A DNA stretch of 64,000 bases from Pedobacter terrae (GTDB taxonomy: Bacteria; Bacteroidota; Bacteroidia; Sphingobacteriales; Sphingobacteriaceae), in contig NZ_FNCH01000010.1 in assembly GCF_900100705.1 (NCBI RefSeq), forward strand, positions 146,914 to 210,913, read 5' to 3'. The notes beneath the pieces were generated by a model. The model saw only the letters and a list, made by a program, of their open reading frames with translations, had not been told where the DNA came from and searched no databases. Shown in pieces: positions 56,406-64,000 of the stretch (positions are counted from its first letter, which is position 1; each line of letters begins with the position of its first letter). The position numbers were made by a program, and so were the translations under genes.

Positions 56406-58895
56406 ATGCAATTTAAGAAAATTTTACTCTTAGGCGTGTGCTGCACAGGAATATTTGCAGCTCATGCCAGTTCTGGTACTTCGCTGACAGGAAGTTATTC
56501 AAATCTTACAGATAGTCTTGCTCAAACCCGCAATGATGAACAAACGGGTGTAGTGAGAGGAAGAGTCACCACTGCCGATGGTAGCGTGGCTGCTAATGTA
56601 AGCGTAGTCCTGAAAGGCACCCGCTATGGCTCTGTAACCGACGAAGATGGCTTTTACCAGATCAGGCGTGTGCCGGTTGGTGATTATACACTGGTGGTTT
56701 CGGCGATTGGGCTTTTTCCAAAAGAAAAGCAGATACAGGTTTCAGCACGTGCTACTGTGATTGCTGATTTTTCTCTGAAAGAAAACCGTTCGGAGCTAGA
56801 CGAGGTGCAGATCAGCACGAATAAGAAAAGATATAAAGTGGATAAAGTATCTCCTTCATTACGTTTACAATCTCCTCTAATCGAAGTACCGCAGAATATC
56901 CAGGTGGTAACCAGTAAGATACTGGCAGACCAGCAGGTATTTGATATTGTTGATGGGGTAACCAGAAATGTGAGCGGTACCTTACGCGTAGGCCATTGGG
57001 ATGCCCAATATGCCAATATATTTATGCGTGGCACCAGTATTCCGGCCTTCCGGAATGGTATGAATCAAAAAATGCCCTGGGGACCATTAGCTGACGATGC
57101 AGCTACTATAGACCGCATTGAATTTGTAAAAGGTCCCTCTGGTTTTATGATGGCCAACGGCGAACCCGGCGGCATTTATAATGTGGTAACCAAAAAACCT
57201 ACCGGTCAAAACCGTAGTTCGGTAAGTGTAGTGGGTGGAGGTTATAACCTGGGCCGCGTAGCTGCTGATCTGGATGGTAAATTAAGCCGCGATGGCCGGT
57301 TACTGTTCCGCTTAAACGTAGCCGCACAAACCAAAGATAGTTACAACAAATACAATTACACCGATAAATACATTATTGCTCCCGTAATTAGTTACCAGGT
57401 GGATAGCAATACACTGATTACTGCTGAATATACTACGCAGCATGTGGAAGCACAGGCACTGGGTTCGTACGGTTTTTCGCCGAAAGGATTTGGCGATACA
57501 GACCCGAGTTTCTTTCTTGGCGATCCGGCGCTCGACCCTGCAAAGCTTTATGACCACAATGCCACGGTTTATGTGAGCCACCGTTTAAATAATGACTGGA
57601 AAATTAATGCCCAGGCAGCTTACCTTCGCTATGGTCTAGATGGTGGTACCCCGTGGCCGTCGAAAATAGCACCAAATGGCGATATGCGCCGCTACCTGAA
57701 TATCAGTGAAGAACTGGCTATTAATAAAAATATCCAGGTAAGCCTGATGGGCGACCTGACTACGGGAGCTGTTGTACACCGCATTTTAGGTGGTTTGGAT
57801 ATGGGTAACCTGAAAACCTGGGGCGACTTTTCCAGCAAACAGGAGCCCGATCTGCAATTGGCAAACAATGCTACCTTTAATATTTATAACCCGGTTTATG
57901 GTATTCCTTTTGACAAGATTCCTGTCTTCGATCGTTCGCGCAGCATTCAGAACCGTTCGGGATCAAATGTGTATGCCACTAACCTGACCTATACCGGTGC
58001 CTACCTGCAAGATGAGCTTCGCATGCTGGATGGACGGGTTCGTTTAACCTTAGCTGGCCGTTTTACACATGCCGTAACCGTGGGTAAAACAAACCTGACG
58101 CAGCTTTCTGATAATGTTTTAAGCCCAAGGGCCGGTTTAAGCGTAACCCTGGCGAAAGATTTTAGTGCCTACACGCTATACGACCAAAGCTTTCTGCCTG
58201 TTGCCGGCCAGGATTATGCCGGAAACCCATTCAAGCCAATCCGTGGCAATAATATCGAACTGGGCCTTAAAAAAGATTTCTTTGACGGTAAATGGAACGT
58301 AACCGCTGCTGCCTTCCGCATTAAGAAGAAAAATGTATTAACTGCCGACCTGGATCCGGCACACCTGGCGATGAACCCAAATGCCCAGATCCAATTGGGC
58401 GGTATCATCTCCAAAGGTATTGAACTGGATATCAATGGGGAAATTATCACTGGACTAAACGTTGTGTTAAATTATGCGCTAACTGATGCGAAGGTAAGTG
58501 AAGATGCTAAACCAGAACTGGTAGGCAGGCATACCCCTAACTCGGCTAAACACATCACCAACGGCTGGTTATCCTACCGCTACCAGAAACAAGGATCTTT
58601 ATTGAATGGTTTCGGATTGAGTGCCGGGTATCAGATCCAATTGGGCCGTTATGCCGGATCTACTACTGTTCCATTAATGCTACCAGCTTATTATCGTTTT
58701 GATGCAGGCGTTTCCTATGAAAAAGGTAAAATAACCATTGCTGCGCTGGTGAATAACCTGTTGGACCGCAGGCTGCTTACACAGGGATCATATACCAAGC
58801 TGGCCACTGAAACGGCAACATCCGTTTCGTACTATACTTATATCTATGAGGTTCCGCGCAACGCAAGATTGAGTATTACCTACCGGTTTAAATAA
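56406..58895 (+). CDS. TonB-dependent siderophore receptor
   Basis: An 829-residue outer membrane receptor of the FhuE/FpvA-like ferric siderophore class. After the signal peptide comes a carboxypeptidase-regulatory-like domain (about 48-130, VVRGRVTTADGSVAANVSVV), then a plug (about 150-255) with the siderophore-receptor hallmarks PQNIQVVTSKILADQQV, FMRGTSIPAFRNGM, DRIEFVKGPSGFMMANGEPG and GGIYNVVTKKP, then a barrel ending in ARLSITYRFK. It lacks an STN domain. The PepSY gene downstream and the palindrome in the promoter support a role in iron acquisition. Confidence 0.92.
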   Translation: MQFKKILLLGVCCTGIFAAHASSGTSLTGSYSNLTDSLAQTRNDEQTGVVRGRVTTADGSVAANVSVVLKGTRYGSVTDEDGFYQIRRVPVGDYTLVVSAIGLFPKEKQIQVSARATVIADFSLKENRSELDEVQISTNKKRYKVDKVSPSLRLQSPLIEVPQNIQVVTSKILADQQVFDIVDGVTRNVSGTLRVGHWDAQYANIFMRGTSIPAFRNGMNQKMPWGPLADDAATIDRIEFVKGPSGFMMANGEPGGIYNVVTKKPTGQNRSSVSVVGGGYNLGRVAADLDGKLSRDGRLLFRLNVAAQTKDSYNKYNYTDKYIIAPVISYQVDSNTLITAEYTTQHVEAQALGSYGFSPKGFGDTDPSFFLGDPALDPAKLYDHNATVYVSHRLNNDWKINAQAAYLRYGLDGGTPWPSKIAPNGDMRRYLNISEELAINKNIQVSLMGDLTTGAVVHRILGGLDMGNLKTWGDFSSKQEPDLQLANNATFNIYNPVYGIPFDKIPVFDRSRSIQNRSGSNVYATNLTYTGAYLQDELRMLDGRVRLTLAGRFTHAVTVGKTNLTQLSDNVLSPRAGLSVTLAKDFSAYTLYDQSFLPVAGQDYAGNPFKPIRGNNIELGLKKDFFDGKWNVTAAAFRIKKKNVLTADLDPAHLAMNPNAQIQLGGIISKGIELDINGEIITGLNVVLNYALTDAKVSEDAKPELVGRHTPNSAKHITNGWLSYRYQKQGSLLNGFGLSAGYQIQLGRYAGSTTVPLMLPAYYRFDAGVSYEKGKITIAALVNNLLDRRLLTQGSYTKLATETATSVSYYTYIYEVPRNARLSITYRFK

Positions 58896-58922
58896 TCATC
58901 TCCGATCAATAAAACAGGCACT

Positions 58923-60197
58923 ATGACCAAGACGCGAAATCAAGGAAAGAAGAAGCAAAAAGATCCGCTTTTTAAGCGCATAAACAATTGGCTGCACTTG
59001 TGGCTGGGTTTAATATCTGGCATTATTGTACTCATCGTATGCCTCACTGGTTGTATATGGGTATTTAATGAAGAAATTACCGGGCTACTGGAGCCAGATA
59101 CGAAAGTAGCCTGGCAGGATAAGCCTGTAGTTAAACCCTCTGATTTGATGCAGATTGCGGCAAAGCTTCACCCGGAGAAAGTACCATCTTATGCCAATTA
59201 CCAGCAAGGCAGGGCCATTAACTTAAACTTACGGGCTGCCAATGCCGGTCCGAAGGATCGCCGTACAGGTAATACCATCCTGAAAGTGAACCCTTATACA
59301 GGCGAAGTAATTAGTACCGAAGTGCATCAGCCTGGTGAATCAGACTTCTTCAGGTTTATTTTAAACGGACACCGTTTTCTTTGGATGCCTCCTCAAATAG
59401 GCCGCGCAATTGTTAACTATGGTACCCTGATTTTTGTTGTTTTGCTGATTACCGGGCTGATCTGGTGGTATCCTAAAAAATGGAATCAATCCACACGTAA
59501 TAAAAGTTTTAAGATCAAATGGGGTGCATCTTTTAAACGGTTAAATCTCGACCTGCACAACGTAATGGGCTTTTACGCTTTATTATTCTTGCTGGCCATA
59601 GCCCTTACCGGAATGGTATATGGTATTAAATGGTATAGTGAAGGTATATATTGGGTTACATCAGGTGGCGATAAGCTGGCAGAATACAAACGCCTGGATT
59701 CAGACTCCACACTAAAAGGAAAAGGCTACGAGCCGGAAAAAGCGATGGACATGGCCTGGAACCGGGTAATCACGCGCCACCCTAAATCAATGGGTTTTTA
59801 TTATAGTTTTGCCGATACTGCAGATGCCAAGGCCGCGATCAACATCACGGTTTATCCAAATAAAGGACAGTTTTATAACAGCCAGGGCTACACGTTTGAC
59901 CAGCACACCCTGAAAGAACTAAAGCGACATGATGCTTATTCAATAACCTATGCGCAAGCCTCTTTTGGAGAGAAACTACGGAAGATGAATTACGATATCC
60001 ACGTAGGCAGTATTTTAGGGTTCCCTGGCAAAGTGCTGGCCTTTCTGGCCTCACTTATTGGCGCCAGTTTACCGATTACCGGATTCCTGGTTTGGTATGG
60101 CCGGAAGTTTAAGAAAAAGAAACCGGGGAAAATTTTAGCAAAACAGCCTGCCAATAGCTCTCCGGAACCTGCGGAACAATTACTGGTTAAAATATAA
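58923..60197 (+). CDS. PepSY-associated membrane protein (probable siderophore-iron reductase)
   Basis: A 424-residue inner membrane protein of the PepSY-TM family. Four membrane spans are visible at about 28-50 (LWLGLISGIIVLIVCLTGCI), 160-182 (IVNYGTLIFVVLLITGLIWW), 213-235 (FYALLFLLAIALTGMVYGI) and 375-400 (KVLAFLASLIGASLPITGFL), with PepSY-like periplasmic parts between them and several intramembrane or flanking His residues (WLHLWLG, NGHRFLW, NLDLHNVMGF, NYDIHVGS) suited to heme or metal binding. Relatives next to siderophore receptors are thought to reduce ferric siderophores. Starts 27 bases after the receptor stop; an intrinsic terminator follows. Confidence 0.88.
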   Translation: MTKTRNQGKKKQKDPLFKRINNWLHLWLGLISGIIVLIVCLTGCIWVFNEEITGLLEPDTKVAWQDKPVVKPSDLMQIAAKLHPEKVPSYANYQQGRAINLNLRAANAGPKDRRTGNTILKVNPYTGEVISTEVHQPGESDFFRFILNGHRFLWMPPQIGRAIVNYGTLIFVVLLITGLIWWYPKKWNQSTRNKSFKIKWGASFKRLNLDLHNVMGFYALLFLLAIALTGMVYGIKWYSEGIYWVTSGGDKLAEYKRLDSDSTLKGKGYEPEKAMDMAWNRVITRHPKSMGFYYSFADTADAKAAINITVYPNKGQFYNSQGYTFDQHTLKELKRHDAYSITYAQASFGEKLRKMNYDIHVGSILGFPGKVLAFLASLIGASLPITGFLVWYGRKFKKKKPGKILAKQPANSSPEPAEQLLVKI

Positions 60198-60202
60198 AGA
60201 AG

Positions 60203-60238
60203 AAACCCCGGTTGTAAAAAGCCGGGGTTTTGCTTTTT
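60203..60238 (+). terminator. Rho-independent terminator of siderophore operon
   Basis: A perfect stem, AAACCCCGG / CCGGGGTTT, with an 11-base loop, followed by TTGCTTTTT, begins 5 bases after the PepSY stop codon. It is the clearest intrinsic terminator in the window. Confidence 0.88.
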
Positions 60239-60253
60239 AAACGCAAAAAAAGA

Positions 60254-60285
60254 TACAAGTAAATACATCACTGTATTTACTTGTA
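60254..60285. repeat. 14-bp perfect inverted repeat
   Basis: TACAAGTAAATACA and TGTATTTACTTGTA flank a TCAC loop. It lies 16 bases after the terminator, in a 337-base gap (60198-60534) that otherwise holds no gene. It could be a terminator for the minus-strand S41 gene or an operator. Confidence 0.55.
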
Positions 60286-60534
60286 AACTTATTGCTATTG
60301 AGAGATTTCTCTGCTATGACCTGGTCATCAAAAAGCCTTTTATTTTCAAGGTTTTTTGCCAGTAATGCTGCGTATTCGAACTATTTATGGACTAGTTGAT
60401 AGAAATTGTTTTCTTTCAAAAATTTTGAAACATCGAAATACTCATTGAATAAGAAATTTATCAAACAGAACAACTGTCTCCCTTAAATAACTTTTCATTA
60501 GGCCTAAATGTATTATTGCAGCAATTACAATAAT

Positions 60535-61932
60535 TTATTTCTCAATTAATTTAAAAACCATTTCAATAGCTTCATCTCCACTGTTAATATTTCTTTTCAA
60601 TTTTCTTATAAACACATTTTCATTGTGAGAATAGTTTATTTTTTTATTTGGAGGAATCCCTATGCTTTCGTAACAAGTTCCATTAATATCTTGGTAAACT
60701 TCATTAGAGAGGTTTATTGTCCAACCATTAGGCATTTTTTTTTCTAGGATATCAGAAAATATGCCTTCAGTATCTGACCCTATACGAGTAATGTTCTTAA
60801 CTGCCACTGAGCCAAGTGCTAGTACTTCAGGGGCACTAGCAGTTTGGTGGCTTATGAGCAAAAAAACAGGTTTACTATATGTTGTGTCGACTGGTAAAAT
60901 AGAAAATAACTGCGGTTCAGTATACCCGGTTAATATCTTGGCTTTTTTAGAATATATTTTAGTCTCTTCAGTAATAAGATGCCTTAGAATTTCTAATGAC
61001 ACCAGATCATACCCCCCCGAATTGAAACGCAGGTCTATAATTACAGCATCTGTTCCCTGTAATTTTCTGACGATTTCCTCCATTAGCCGGCTAATTCCTC
61101 TTTTTTCATCTTCAAAATGGTTAGGATTGCCTGCGGATGCGTTCAGGTAATCGAATAAATAATCATAGCCTGACAAACCGCCAGGATTTTTGTATTTGTC
61201 AGAAAAAAACAGCATATTATTTATCTGTATATACCCGACATTATTTTCAGTAATTCCGTAGTTTAACAGACCGTTGCCCTTAATACTTTCTCCATATCTT
61301 ATTGGGTTTTTAACATAACGTTCTAAAATTTTGTCTTCTAAAACAGCAGTTTTCTTGCTCGTTCTGTAATGAGGAACCAAGCCATTTTTTTTAGGTATAA
61401 TCAAGGTAGTATGCCCATCATTTAACTGTTTGATTATATTTTTTAAAATATGACGCAGTTGATTTTTATTTTTGATCCTTTTGCCTCCATAGTTTTCTTT
61501 AATGCTTAGCCAGTCTATTTTCCGCTCTTTAAAAAATGGATAATTTTCATCCATCATGTTCCAGAAAACGTCAAAATTATAATTCGAATCCTCAGATTTC
61601 AGCAAATTATGTTCAAAGCTGTTTGGTAATTTGCCTATTTTATCTAGCGTGTAGGTTTTAATACCCTCAGTAATCGTAAGTAAATTTTGATCTACCCTCT
61701 TAATAGTGCCCATCTGCAAAATACTATCTCTTTTCAATCGAGAATTTAGGGTACAGGAGATAGCAGTTGTGTCATAACTGCTTACTAAAGCATCATCAAT
61801 AGCTATAATTTTTCCATATCCTCTCATTTTCCAGACGCCTTTTAGTGCATCTTCAGCTACTGTTTGAGCAACTAGGCTTTTGGCTGAAAATAAGGTTAAG
61901 AAATAAAAAAGAATCTTTATCGTTTTAATCAT
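60535..61932 (-). CDS. S41 family (C-terminal processing-type) serine peptidase
   Basis: A 465-residue exported peptidase (signal ILFYFLTLFSAKSLVAQ). The S41 core is visible: AVIIDLRFNSGGYDLVSLEI, KPVFLLISHQTASAPEVLAL with the Ser nucleophile in TASAPE, and TRIGSDTEGIFSDIL. In place of the Lys-containing block of tail-specific proteases there is no obvious Lys, so it may belong to the tricorn-like S41 branch. No PDZ domain was recognised. The ATG at 61932 is preferred to a TTG at 61998. Base composition is clearly more AT-rich than the PUL, which suggests an accessory or acquired gene. Confidence 0.85.
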   Translation of the reverse strand: MIKTIKILFYFLTLFSAKSLVAQTVAEDALKGVWKMRGYGKIIAIDDALVSSYDTTAISCTLNSRLKRDSILQMGTIKRVDQNLLTITEGIKTYTLDKIGKLPNSFEHNLLKSEDSNYNFDVFWNMMDENYPFFKERKIDWLSIKENYGGKRIKNKNQLRHILKNIIKQLNDGHTTLIIPKKNGLVPHYRTSKKTAVLEDKILERYVKNPIRYGESIKGNGLLNYGITENNVGYIQINNMLFFSDKYKNPGGLSGYDYLFDYLNASAGNPNHFEDEKRGISRLMEEIVRKLQGTDAVIIDLRFNSGGYDLVSLEILRHLITEETKIYSKKAKILTGYTEPQLFSILPVDTTYSKPVFLLISHQTASAPEVLALGSVAVKNITRIGSDTEGIFSDILEKKMPNGWTINLSNEVYQDINGTCYESIGIPPNKKINYSHNENVFIRKLKRNINSGDEAIEMVFKLIEK

Positions 61933-62040
61933 TTTATATGAATTATGAACTCCCAATAACAGTTCGAGGCTTTGCATTCGCAGAGGAAATCGAAGCAAAA
62001 AAAATGGTTTTTAGTACTAAGGTTTATTTGATAACCTAGT

Positions 62041-62060
62041 GTTGAGTGTTTCACTTCAAC
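62041..62060 (-). terminator. Hairpin after GNAT gene
   Basis: GTTGAGTG and CACTTCAAC pair around a TTT loop with one bulged base. It lies 32 bases past the stop of the minus-strand acetyltransferase gene. Confidence 0.45.
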
Positions 62061-62092
62061 CCGCTTGACGCCACACTTTTGGCAGTAGTGCT

Positions 62093-62701
62093 TTATTTTA
62101 TCGTTTTTTCTTTAAGTTTCGTTTTCCAAGTCTCGTTCCATTCATTTTTTAAGATGCTCAGAATTACCGCATCTATCCTGTTCCCGTTTTGGTCAAAACT
62201 TCGGCTTCTTAAAATCCCTTCTTCTGTGCACCCAACTCCTTTCATTGCGTTTATGCTTCTTTGATTTTTGCTGTTTGCCCCAAGTCCAATTCGTTCAACC
62301 CCTAACTTGTCAAATGCAAAGTCGAACATTAAATATTTGCAATTTTTGTTAATTCCTGTCCCCTGGTATTTTTTCCCATACCAAGTATAGCCGACTTCAA
62401 TGGTCTTCATTCCTAAGTCTATATTGTAAAACCTGGTACTTCCGGCATATTCATTGGTTTTTTTGTCGAAAATAATGAACGGATATTGTCTTTCGCTTTG
62501 TCTTTGGTTTATGGCATTATCGATATATTTCAACAGATTCTCTTCACCGTTGGCACCACCGATATTAAATTCCCAAATTTCGGGCTCATTTATTGAGAAT
62601 TTTAAAAGATGTTTAAAATCACCCCTTTCCAAAGGTCTTAGAAAAATCGTTTCGTCTTGTAAAATATAGTCCGTTTTATAATTAAAATTTACTTCGTTCA
62701 T
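62093..62701 (-). CDS. GNAT family N-acetyltransferase (RimJ/RimL-like)
   Basis: A 202-residue acetyl-CoA-dependent acetyltransferase of the Acetyltransf_3 type. The N-terminal LQDETIFLRPLERGDFKHLL, the central IEVGYTWYGKKYQGTGINKN with the acetyl-CoA loop QGTGIN, and VERIGLGANSKNQRSINAM are characteristic. The acceptor (protein N-terminus, antibiotic or small molecule) is unknown. It is AT-rich like the S41 gene. The two share a strand but a hairpin separates them. Confidence 0.88.
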   Translation of the reverse strand: MNEVNFNYKTDYILQDETIFLRPLERGDFKHLLKFSINEPEIWEFNIGGANGEENLLKYIDNAINQRQSERQYPFIIFDKKTNEYAGSTRFYNIDLGMKTIEVGYTWYGKKYQGTGINKNCKYLMFDFAFDKLGVERIGLGANSKNQRSINAMKGVGCTEEGILRSRSFDQNGNRIDAVILSILKNEWNETWKTKLKEKTIK

Positions 62702-62940
62702 TTATAATTTATCTTATTTCACGTCAATAGATGTATAGGTTATAGGCAGATTAGCTGCTAGATCTCGGACGATTCTACTTATGTCAACATTTTAGGCAGT
62801 AATTATAACAGAAACAAAAAACATCAAAAACAACATTTTAAATTAAGTTTTGACCAAGAATTTAGACATAGATTTGGATTTATTAGATTTTTACACCATA
62901 TCAAATATAAAAAAGATAGATCATACCAATTTCCCTTAAA
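62702..62940. other. Short AT-rich intergenic region
   Basis: Divergent intergenic spacer of 239 bases upstream of the acetyltransferase gene (minus) and the small unknown gene (plus). No specific site was recognised. Confidence 0.4.
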
Positions 62941-63294
62941 GTGTTAAAACATGTTAAAGACAAAAAGGCACAAGTTTATATAAGATCCATCACGACGCAA
63001 AAAGTAATCGACTACTTCGAGAAACAAGGAGAAGAACTTACAGAAGAAGCCGCTGAAGAAACTTTAGATTTTATGTATTTCCTAAGCGGGCATATTGTAA
63101 AGAGACTTAAATCCATTTTAAGAAAAAAAGAAATAATTAGAAGTAGGCTAAAAAGATATTTTTATTTCAGAAAAAATTGGCTAGTAGGCAACTCAATGAC
63201 GGTGCTCGAACCTCAAAATCAATGTTCCTCGACTAAAAAGGACATTTTTAAACATGTATCCATTTTTACATCAAAACATCGAACCACTTTTTAA
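62941..63294 (+). CDS. Small protein of unknown function next to an insertion sequence
   Basis: A frame of 117 residues with a GTG start. The first 60 or so residues (VIDYFEKQGEELTEEAAEET, then LDFMYFLSGHIVKRLKSI) look like a genuine small helical protein and recall short proteins often found beside mobile elements in Bacteroidota. The rest (from about residue 65) is basic and low in conservation signals, and may be out-of-frame extension after a mutation. No function is assigned. It lies 73 bases before the transposase gene. Confidence 0.45.
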   Translation: MLKHVKDKKAQVYIRSITTQKVIDYFEKQGEELTEEAAEETLDFMYFLSGHIVKRLKSILRKKEIIRSRLKRYFYFRKNWLVGNSMTVLEPQNQCSSTKKDIFKHVSIFTSKHRTTF

Positions 63295-63367
63295 TGGATC
63301 AACACCAAAAGTTGTGGAGTAGGATTAAAACATATAGCTTTGTTTTTTTTTACTATTTTCATTTTAC

Positions 63368-63733
63368 ATGCCTTCTACCGTAGCCTCCTTACTCAATTTA
63401 TTCTTACCGGATTTTATATTATCGAATTTTACCATTACCGGTGTTGTAGAAGATCCTGACACCTTTCATATCCATCTTGAGGAAATCAACAATCTCCAGT
63501 CCGAGCTTACCTCTGTCAAAGTGCATTCAAAGGGTTTCTTTCCTGAAATTACCGTTCAGGATTTCCCTATACGTGGCCATAATGTTTTTTATCATATCAA
63601 GCGGCGCAGGTGGATTGATACCCAGAGCAATGAGGTGATTTACCGGAACTGGACTTTGGTAGAAAAAGGAACGCGGATGACAGGGGAATTCGCGGCTTTT
63701 TTAAAAGAAATCAGTCGATACAGCCCCGAATGA
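63368..63733 (+). CDS. ISAon1-type transposase N-region protein
   Basis: A 121-residue first ORF of an ISAon1-type insertion sequence. The sequence LPDFILSNFTITGV, HIHLEEINN, KGFFPEITVQDFPIRGHNVF and RRRWIDTQSNEVIYRNW is the typical N-region with a DNA-binding role. Its stop at 63731-63733 overlaps the start region of the second ORF. The left end of the element should lie between 63295 and 63367, but the terminal inverted repeat cannot be identified because the right end is outside the window. Confidence 0.85.
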   Translation: MPSTVASLLNLFLPDFILSNFTITGVVEDPDTFHIHLEEINNLQSELTSVKVHSKGFFPEITVQDFPIRGHNVFYHIKRRRWIDTQSNEVIYRNWTLVEKGTRMTGEFAAFLKEISRYSPE

Positions 63734-64000
63734 TATCTATACGGTCAGTAAGTTTTATGGCGTGGATGGAAGAAAACTTCTGCGGCATTACCGTGACTAT
63801 TTGAGCGAATTCAAATCCTGGGAGCAGAAAAGCCATGCAGATAAATGGCTGCTGTATCCAGAGAACCTCGGCCGGCACCTTTCCATTGATGAAACAAGCC
63901 TGTCGCATGGCGAACTCTACACCATCATCGCCAATAAGGCCGCCAAGGGTAAAAAAGGGTCTATTGTGGCCATTGTTGCAGGTACCAAAGCTGAAGCGGT
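63705..64000 (+). CDS. ISAon1-type transposase (partial, runs off window)
   Basis: The frame opens at 63705 and runs to the right edge. Residues from about 63732 (DIYTVSKFYGVDGRKLLRHY) and the DDE-type block LSIDETSLSHGELYTIIANK, then AAKGKKGSIVAIVAGTKAE, match the catalytic ORF of ISAon1-type elements; the Asp in SIDETS is the likely first catalytic Asp. It is in the +1 frame relative to the N-region ORF and has no ATG near its start, so it may need frameshifting or re-initiation. The start is therefore uncertain. Confidence 0.8.

Noticed and set aside
62041..62095. attC-like recombination site behind the GNAT gene, suggesting an integron cassette
   Set aside because: The expected core triplets and the RYYYAAC/GTTRRRY boxes do not fit; a bulged hairpin terminator is a sufficient explanation.
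63700..63706. TTTAAAA as a -1 programmed frameshift heptamer in the transposase
   Set aside because: The heptamer is in the right phase for a -1 slip, but the catalytic ORF is in the +1 frame, so this slip would not produce the transposase.
1..64000. CRISPR arrays, tRNA or rRNA genes, phage modules, restriction systems
   Set aside because: No direct-repeat arrays, cloverleaf-like sequences or diagnostic proteins for these were seen by reading; a covariance-model or repeat search would be needed to exclude them fully.

Overview
The window reads as the chromosome of a Bacteroidota bacterium, most likely Pedobacter or a close relative in the Sphingobacteriaceae. The signs are four SusC-like and four SusD-like proteins, a FecI/FecR-type sigma/anti-sigma pair with a DUF4974 FecR, a hybrid two-component system (HTCS) with an AraC output domain, DUF1735, DUF4832 and DUF4886 proteins, promoters with TAnnTTTG -7 elements, and an ISAon1-type transposase. 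No tRNA, rRNA or CRISPR array was recognised.

Layout. (1) 0-10 kb: a GH43 lipoprotein on + converges on a minus-strand SusCD operon (TIG/NHL lipoprotein, SusC, SusD, DUF1735 lipoprotein). (2) 10.6-13.5 kb: a decayed AraC regulator, a guanine deaminase and a cytoplasmic GH13 alpha-amylase. (3) 13.9-24.4 kb: ECF sigma factor, FecR anti-sigma, a SusC with an STN signalling domain, SusD, a DUF1735/discoidin-like lipoprotein and two tandem TlpA-like thioredoxins, all on +. (4) 24.8-26.3 kb: a short-chain dehydrogenase abutting an SGNH esterase. (5) 26.5-56.1 kb, all on minus: one large polysaccharide utilisation locus (PUL) with two SusCD pairs, CE15 glucuronoyl esterase, DUF4832, DUF4886, GH105, GH16, an alginate-lyase-superfamily protein, an HTCS regulator, GH88, GH2, GH97 and a clan-D-like alpha-galactosidase. 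(6) 56.3-60.2 kb: a TonB siderophore receptor and a PepSY membrane protein behind a probable iron-regulated promoter. (7) 60.5-64 kb: an AT-rich accessory tail with an S41 protease, a GNAT acetyltransferase, a small unknown protein and an insertion sequence cut by the window edge.

How the PUL may work. The enzyme set fits an acidic, alpha-galactosylated glycan containing glucuronic acid. GH16 and the lyase would cut the backbone. CE15 and DUF4886 would remove ester groups. GH97 and the GH36-like enzyme would trim alpha-galactose. GH2 and GH88/GH105 would release saturated and unsaturated uronic acids. The two SusCD pairs would import oligosaccharides sensed by the HTCS. I do not know the substrate.

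The strongest new signal is regulatory. The two long PUL operons start with the same composite promoter: two GTACAAAA-type half-sites 21 bp apart, then exactly 19 bp, then a TAnnTTTG -7 element (39.6 and 56.07 kb). Two other sites (0.12-0.18 and 10.64-10.70 kb) share this geometry with a different half-site, suggesting the site of a second regulator encoded outside the window.
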